Assembly (NCBI RefSeq): GCF_001956315.1
Contig: NZ_MOLY01000041.1
Coordinates: 124,001 to 188,000 of the forward strand
Source of the DNA: Sphingomonas montana
GTDB taxonomy: Bacteria > Pseudomonadota > Alphaproteobacteria > Sphingomonadales > Sphingomonadaceae
DNA length: 64,000 nucleotides
Direction of reading: 5' to 3'
Shown here: in pieces, positions 59,235 to 64,000 of the stretch
How the letters are laid out: every line of letters begins with the position of its first letter
How positions within the stretch are numbered: the first letter of the stretch is position 1
The notes under the pieces: model-generated
What the model saw: only the letters and a program-made list of their open reading frames with translations
What the model was told of the DNA's origin: nothing
Databases searched by the model: none
Program-made: the position numbers and the translations under genes

Positions 59235-60577
59235 GCGCCGCGCCCCGGCGGTGCGGCGATGGCGGCGAGCGGCAACGTCAACCGCACCACCGCGCCGCCG
59301 TCCGCGCAGTTGGCCGCCGTCACCGCGCCGCCCAGCTTGCGCATGACGTTGACCACCAGGAACAGGCCCAGCCCGCCGCCCAGGCGGCCCTTGCTCGATT
59401 CATAGGGCTTGCCGATCCGTTCGAGCCGTTCCGCGGAAAAGCCCGGACCGGCATCGCGCACCGCGATGACCAGCGCGTCGTCGGCCTGCGACGCGCTGAA
59501 ACCGATCCAGCCCGGTGACGCTTCGGCTGCATTGTCGAGCACGTTGAACAACACCTGTTTGAGGGCGGGGTCCGCCACGACGGGAAGGTCGCCCGGAAAA
59601 TCGTTCCGATAGTCCAGCGTGGTGGCCATATGGGCGGCATGCCAGTCCTCGGCAATGCCGTCCAGGAACCGTCGCATGCCGGTGATTGCCGGGGCTTCGC
59701 CGCGCGCCTCGCCCGCCGCGAGCAGGACGCCGGTGACGATCGCCTTGCAACGCTGCACCTCGGCCTGCATCTCGCCAATCTCGGTCACCAGATCCGGGTC
59801 GGCGGACAAAGCGGGCATGCGTTTCCAGTCGCCCAGGATGACCGCGAGGGAGGCGAGCGGCGTGCCCAGTTCATGCGCCGCGCCGGATGCGAGCAGCCCC
59901 ATCCGTACGATATGGTCCTCCTCCGCCGCCTGTTGGCGCAGGTTGGCAAGATGCGCGTCGCGCGCGCGCAGGTTCTGCGTGATCCGTGTCATGAACAGGA
60001 CGAGCAGCATGGCAATGATCGCAAAGCAGGCCCAGGCACCGGCCGTCTCGATCAGCCGGCGGTAATCCAGCAACGCGAGCGGAAAGGCGAGGGGACGATA
60101 GACGACGGTCAGAAACGCAAAACACAGGCTGGTCACCAGGACGATCACTACCGCGGACCAGGTGTCGAGCAGGATCGCGCCCAGCACGACATGCAGCAGG
60201 AACAACGAAATGAACGGATTGGTCACGCCGCCGCCAAGATACAGCTGCGCGGTAAGCGAGGCGACATCGAGGATGAGCGCGAAGAAGAGCGATCCGTTCG
60301 ACGTGCCGATCTGCTTGCGGAGCAGCACGATGCTGGCCAGGTTCAGCAGGATCGTCGCCCCCGCCACGCCGAGCATCGCCTGCAACGGCAGGCGGACGCC
60401 CAACCCATATTGCGCGATCACGATGGCCGACAGCTGCCCCGCGACCGCCAGCCAGCGCAGCTGGACGAGTTGCAGCATGTTGCGCCGTCCGGCATCGCCG
60501 ATCGATCGCGTCGCGCCGTCACCCGTCAGCGGCAGCGGGGCGGGCATGCCGGCGCGGGCGAGCGGAGCGATCCTCAT
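59231..60577 (-). CDS. RegB/PrrB/ActS-family redox sensor histidine kinase
   Basis: 448 aa from ATG 60577 (overlaps the surf1 stop as ATGA). About six N-terminal spans contain GGVTNPF (116-122), the ubiquinone-binding motif of RegB. The HisKA motif AAHELGTPL has His235, and Cys277 in the QRCKAI segment corresponds to the redox-active Cys of RegB. The HATPase domain follows (GGGLGLFLVVNVM). It senses the redox state of the quinone pool and drives RegA. Cotranscribed with a quinol oxidase. Confidence 0.93.
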   Translation of the reverse strand: MRIAPLARAGMPAPLPLTGDGATRSIGDAGRRNMLQLVQLRWLAVAGQLSAIVIAQYGLGVRLPLQAMLGVAGATILLNLASIVLLRKQIGTSNGSLFFALILDVASLTAQLYLGGGVTNPFISLFLLHVVLGAILLDTWSAVVIVLVTSLCFAFLTVVYRPLAFPLALLDYRRLIETAGAWACFAIIAMLLVLFMTRITQNLRARDAHLANLRQQAAEEDHIVRMGLLASGAAHELGTPLASLAVILGDWKRMPALSADPDLVTEIGEMQAEVQRCKAIVTGVLLAAGEARGEAPAITGMRRFLDGIAEDWHAAHMATTLDYRNDFPGDLPVVADPALKQVLFNVLDNAAEASPGWIGFSASQADDALVIAVRDAGPGFSAERLERIGKPYESSKGRLGGGLGLFLVVNVMRKLGGAVTAANCADGGAVVRLTLPLAAIAAPPGRGA

Positions 60578-61317
60578 CGCGGCAGCCTTCGTTCGTAGCG
60601 CAGCACCAGCATCCACCCCCCCGCGACCATCAGTGCCAGACCATACCATGTGATTGCGTAGACGAGGTGATTGTTCGGGAAGGCGACGATCGTCAGGCCG
60701 CCGACCGGCGGGCGGGCGGGTGCAACCCGGTCAGCGGCGGCATCGACGAAATAGGGCGCGACGCGCGTGAGGCGACGGTCGGCGGCGATCGCGGCCACGT
60801 CGCGCGAATACCAGCGGCCGGCGGCAGGATCGTTTCGGCGCAGGAAGCCACCACCCGGTTCGGTGATGCGCAGCAGGCCGGTGACGACAGTCGGACCGGG
60901 GGGCGGGCTGGACTCGCGCCAGCCCGGCGGGACGAAGCCGCGGTTGACCAGTACGGTGAAGCCACGATCGGTGGCCATGGGTGTCATGAACCAGCTTCCG
61001 CCGCCGAGTGCGGTCGCCGCCTGCGTCCGCACGCTGCGATCATGGAGATACCGACCGGAAAGTCGTATGTGGCGGTAGGCCGCCGTTTCCGTGGTCACGC
61101 CGGGCCAGGTGGACGGGCCGGGGGCGGGGGTAGGGGGCGCGTCAATCCGCGACTGCACCCGCGCGATCAGATCGCGTTTCCACGCGAGACGCCGGACCTG
61201 CCAGGTGCCGAGCGCCAGCAGGGCGACAACGACCAGCGCGGCAATCATGGTGAAGACCGCCAGCGTCAGCCGCGATCGCGGCGGCCGGGTGCCCGCATCG
61301 GGTGCCCCGGCCGCCAT
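60574..61317 (-). CDS. SURF1-family oxidase assembly protein
   Basis: 247 aa. Two terminal spans (LAVFTMIAALVVVALLALGTWQV near the N-terminus and HLVYAITWYGLALMVAGGW near the C-terminus) flank a periplasmic domain with the SURF1 pattern RHIRLSGRYLHDRSVRTQ, VLVNRGFVPPGW and FPNNHLVYA. It supports haem insertion into haem-copper oxidases. It follows cyoD by 2 bp and overlaps regB, in the cyo operon. Confidence 0.9.
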   Translation of the reverse strand: MAAGAPDAGTRPPRSRLTLAVFTMIAALVVVALLALGTWQVRRLAWKRDLIARVQSRIDAPPTPAPGPSTWPGVTTETAAYRHIRLSGRYLHDRSVRTQAATALGGGSWFMTPMATDRGFTVLVNRGFVPPGWRESSPPPGPTVVTGLLRITEPGGGFLRRNDPAAGRWYSRDVAAIAADRRLTRVAPYFVDAAADRVAPARPPVGGLTIVAFPNNHLVYAITWYGLALMVAGGWMLVLRYERRLPR

Positions 61318-61319
61318 GG

Positions 61320-61730
61320 TTACATGGATTCCATCATCGCCGGGTTCATCGGCATCATGTTGGTGTTGAGATGGTACATGACCCAGAGCGAGCCGCTGAT
61401 CGCGATGATGACGAGCAGGATCGTGAAGATCAGCGCCATCATGGTCCAGCCGCCCTCGGACTTAGTATCCATGTGCAGGAAGTAGATCATGTGGACGACG
61501 ATCTGCGCCACCGCGAAGCCCATGACGAGCAGGGCCGTCGTCTGCGGCGCAAGCGGCCCGGCCATCACCAGCCAGAACGGTATGGCGGTCAGCACCACGG
61601 CCAGGACGAACCCGGTCATGTAGCCACGGAACGACCCATGGGATGCGGAGTCCCCATGCGCGTGGCCGTCGGCAGCCCCCTTGCCGTGCGCGTCGGCGTG
61701 GGCGTGCGTATGGCTGGAAGTATCGGTCAT
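61320..61730 (-). CDS. cyoD: Cytochrome bo3 ubiquinol oxidase subunit IV
   Basis: 136 aa. Three spans (about 35-115; YMTGFVLAVVLTAIPFWLVMAG...) match CyoD. The N-terminal ~32 residues are unusually His-rich (HTHAHADAHGKGAADGHAH), an extension that may bind metal or be a linker. It assists assembly. ATGA overlap with cyoC. Confidence 0.93.
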   Translation of the reverse strand: MTDTSSHTHAHADAHGKGAADGHAHGDSASHGSFRGYMTGFVLAVVLTAIPFWLVMAGPLAPQTTALLVMGFAVAQIVVHMIYFLHMDTKSEGGWTMMALIFTILLVIIAISGSLWVMYHLNTNMMPMNPAMMESM

Positions 61731-62371
61731 CGCAGCATCCCCAGCAGGTATACGAAGGTGAAGACGCCGATCCAGATGACGTCGAGGAAATGCCAGAACA
61801 TGCTGAGGCAGAGCAGCCGGCGCTTGTTCGCCTGGATCAGACCATGCTTGCCGACCTGGACCATCAGCGTCACCAGCCAGATCAGACCGAAGGTGACGTG
61901 CAGGCCGTGCGTGCCGACCAGCGTGAAGAAAGCGGACAGAAAGGCGCTGCGTTGCGGCGTCGCGCCTTCGTGGATCAGCGTGGCGAACTCATAGAGTTCT
62001 ATGCCGATGAACGTCGCACCGAACAGGCCGGTGACCGCCAGCCACAACTGCGTGGCACGCACCTGCTGCCGTTCCATCGCCAGCATGGCGAAGCCGTAGG
62101 TAATCGACGACAGCAGCAGCATGGACGTGTTGATCGCGACCAGCGGCAGCTCGAACAGATCCTTGGGGGCTGGCCCCCCTGCGTAGTTCGCACCCAGCAC
62201 ACCGTAGATCGCGAACAGGCATGCGAAGATGAGGCAATCGCTCATCAGGTAGATCCAGAAGCCGAGCATCGTGCTGCCGCCTTCCGGATGGTCATGCTCG
62301 TCCAGCTGGTAGAACGCCAACCGGGTCGCGTCGTCGGCCGTCGTGCCGGACGCGTTGTGGGTGGCGCTCAT
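61727..62371 (-). CDS. cyoC: Cytochrome bo3 ubiquinol oxidase subunit III
   Basis: 214 aa, COX3-like with about five spans ([21 protein letters not shown]...). It stabilises subunit I. ATGA overlaps with cyoB and cyoD indicate coupling. The [13 protein letters not shown] region is typical. Confidence 0.95.
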   Translation of the reverse strand: MSATHNASGTTADDATRLAFYQLDEHDHPEGGSTMLGFWIYLMSDCLIFACLFAIYGVLGANYAGGPAPKDLFELPLVAINTSMLLLSSITYGFAMLAMERQQVRATQLWLAVTGLFGATFIGIELYEFATLIHEGATPQRSAFLSAFFTLVGTHGLHVTFGLIWLVTLMVQVGKHGLIQANKRRLLCLSMFWHFLDVIWIGVFTFVYLLGMLR

Positions 62372-64000
62372 GCCGTAGTCACCTTGTGTTGCACGAGCAG
62401 GGCAGTGCGGGCGTTTTCGATCCGCTCAACCTCCTCGACCGGAATGTGATAGTCGCGCTTGTAGTTGAACGTGTGGATGATCGACGTCGCGACCAGGCCC
62501 AGCATGCTGGCAGCGGCGAGCCACCAGATATACCAGATCATCCCGAAACCGAGCGCCACCGCGAACCCCGCGAGGATGACGCCGGTGCCCGTGTTGCTGG
62601 GCATGTGGATCGGCCGGAAGCCGGTGACCGGACGGTCATGTCCGCGCGCCTTCATGTCGGCATAGGCGTCCCCGTCATGCACGATCGGCGTGAAGGCGAA
62701 GTTGTAGGCCGGCGGCGGCGACGAGGTCGCCCACTCAAGCGTACGACCGTTCCACGGATCGCCCGTCGTGTCGCGCAGGGCCTCGCGGTTGCGGACGCTG
62801 ACGAAGATCTGGATGAGGAAGGCGGCGATGCCGACCGCGATCATCGCGGCACCGATAGCAGCGATCACGAACCAGATCTGCAACGACGGATCGTCGAAGT
62901 GGCGCAGGCGGCGCGTGACGCCCATCAGGCCGAGCACATAGAGCGGCATGAACGCGACGTAGAAGCCGGGCACCCACATCCAGAAGCTCAGCTTGCCCCA
63001 CCACTCGTTCAGGCGGAAGCCGAAAGCCTTCGGGAACCAGTAGTTGATCGCCGCGAAGGTCCCGAACAGCACGCCGCCGATGATGACGTTGTGGAAGTGG
63101 GCGACCAGGAACAGCGAGTTGTGCAGCACGAAGTCGGCCGGCGGCACGGCGAGCAGGACGCCGGTCATGCCACCGATCGTGAAGGTGATCATGAAGGCCA
63201 CCGTCCACATCATCGGCAGCTCGAACCGGATCCGGCCGCGGTACATGGTGAACAGCCAGTTGAAGATCTTCGCGCCCGTCGGGATCGAGATCACCATCGT
63301 CGTGATGCCGAAGAACGAGTTGACACTCGCGCCGGACCCCATCGTGAAGAAATGGTGCAGCCAGACGAGGTAGGCGAGGATCGTGATGACCACGGTGGCG
63401 TAGACCATCGAGGTGTAGCCGAAGAGACGCTTGCCCGAGAAGGTCGAGGTGACTTCCGAGAACACGCCGAACAGCGGCAGAATGAGGATGTAGACCTCCG
63501 GGTGACCCCAGATCCAGATGAGGTTCACGTACATCATCGGGTTGCCGCCAAGTTCGTTCGTGAAGATGGCGGTTCCGATGTAGCGATCGAGCGACAGCAG
63601 CGCGAGCACGGCGGTCAGCACGGGGAAGGCGGCCACGACCAGCACGTTGGTGCAGAGCGCGGTCCAACAGAAGATCGGCATCTTCATCATCGACATGCCG
63701 GGTGCGCGCATCTTGACGATCGTGGCGATCAGGTTGACGCCGGACAGCAGCGTCCCGACCCCGGCGATCTGCAGTGCCCATATGTAATAGTCGACACCGA
63801 CGTCCGGGCTGTACGCGACCCCCGACAGCGGCGGCATGGCCAGCCAGCCGGTGCGTGCGAACTCACCGATGAACAGCGACATCATGACGATCACGGCACC
63901 GGCCGCAGTCATCCAGAAGCTCATATTGTTCAGGAACGGGAAGGACACGTCGCGCGCCCCGATCTGGAGCGGGATGACGTAGTTCATGATGCCCGTGACG
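62368..64000 (-). CDS. cyoB: Cytochrome bo3 ubiquinol oxidase subunit I, N-terminal part cut by window edge
   Basis: The frame is open to the edge, so the visible 543 codons are the C-terminal part of a ~660 aa protein ([17 protein letters not shown] at the edge is internal). The haem-copper core is intact: [13 protein letters not shown] (Cu-B ligand and crosslinked Tyr), HHFFTMG, and HFHNVIIGG (haem ligands). It reduces oxygen with quinol and pumps protons. cyoA would lie to the right. The stop overlaps cyoC as ATGA. Confidence 0.96.
   Translation of the reverse strand, partial: VTGIMNYVIPLQIGARDVSFPFLNNMSFWMTAAGAVIVMMSLFIGEFARTGWLAMPPLSGVAYSPDVGVDYYIWALQIAGVGTLLSGVNLIATIVKMRAPGMSMMKMPIFCWTALCTNVLVVAAFPVLTAVLALLSLDRYIGTAIFTNELGGNPMMYVNLIWIWGHPEVYILILPLFGVFSEVTSTFSGKRLFGYTSMVYATVVITILAYLVWLHHFFTMGSGASVNSFFGITTMVISIPTGAKIFNWLFTMYRGRIRFELPMMWTVAFMITFTIGGMTGVLLAVPPADFVLHNSLFLVAHFHNVIIGGVLFGTFAAINYWFPKAFGFRLNEWWGKLSFWMWVPGFYVAFMPLYVLGLMGVTRRLRHFDDPSLQIWFVIAAIGAAMIAVGIAAFLIQIFVSVRNREALRDTTGDPWNGRTLEWATSSPPPAYNFAFTPIVHDGDAYADMKARGHDRPVTGFRPIHMPSNTGTGVILAGFAVALGFGMIWYIWWLAAASMLGLVATSIIHTFNYKRDYHIPVEEVERIENARTALLVQHKVTTA

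Overview
The window is high-GC DNA that reads as an alphaproteobacterium of the Sphingomonas group. The supporting signs are a RegB/RegA-type redox pair, DcaP-type porin, cyo quinol oxidase, RNase R and glutathione reductase with alphaproteobacterial character, dense ATGA/GTGA-coupled operons and palindromic intergenic repeats. No species call is possible from sequence alone.

Positions 1 to about 24,900 are a tailed-phage prophage, cut by the left window edge. Its right end abuts a tRNA(CAU) gene (24877-24951, minus) next to a tyrosine integrase. The minus strand carries an HK97-type head module (HNH nuclease, TerS, TerL, portal, prohead protease, major capsid) followed by a surface module with an SGNH-esterase fibre-like protein. 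Upstream on the same strand lie a NusG-like protein, a DUF1376 replication protein, DnaB, a CHC2 primase and a Cro-like regulator. A divergent switch at 16.63-16.74 kb holds three matching 15-bp palindromic operators between the Cro-like gene and a larger XRE repressor. To its right a translationally coupled plus-strand operon (17.5-20.95 kb) ends in an AlpA-like regulator. Plus-strand cargo genes are scattered through the phage: an orphan HicB-like protein, two paralogous 65-66 aa proteins, a PilZ protein and a secreted CAP protein. A more A/T-rich patch at 21.8-23.2 kb holds a HEPN-like gene, tiny genes and an IS1595-type transposase fragment. Repeats inside the DUF1376 gene look like a phage replication origin.

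Positions 25-45 kb are chromosomal. They hold rnr, small exported proteins including a CHAP amidase-like protein, a signal peptidase I, pgi, gor, an arylformamidase-like hydrolase coupled to kynU, a DcaP-type porin with an MHS transporter, and acs coupled to a LuxR-type response regulator. A convergent symporter/histidine-kinase hybrid makes this an apparent CrbS/CrbR-like acetate-control locus. Two copies of a nested-palindrome repeat (28.75 and 41.13 kb) and one REP-like pair (31.28 kb) lie between genes.

Positions 45.6-56.7 kb form a secretion locus. A type I secretion operon (TolC-like, ABC, HlyD-like) is divergent from a 1301 aa RTX protein with a subtilisin/sedolisin-fold protease domain whose canonical His is replaced by Glu. 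A sulfotransferase fused to a long repetitive coiled coil follows.

Positions 56.75-64 kb hold a gamma-glutamyltransferase and then, on the minus strand, a respiratory operon cyoB(partial)-cyoC-cyoD-surf1-regB/actS-regA/actR. Neighbouring genes in it overlap by 4 bp, except for a 2-bp gap between cyoD and surf1. This suggests the oxidase, its assembly factor and the redox sensor pair are produced together.
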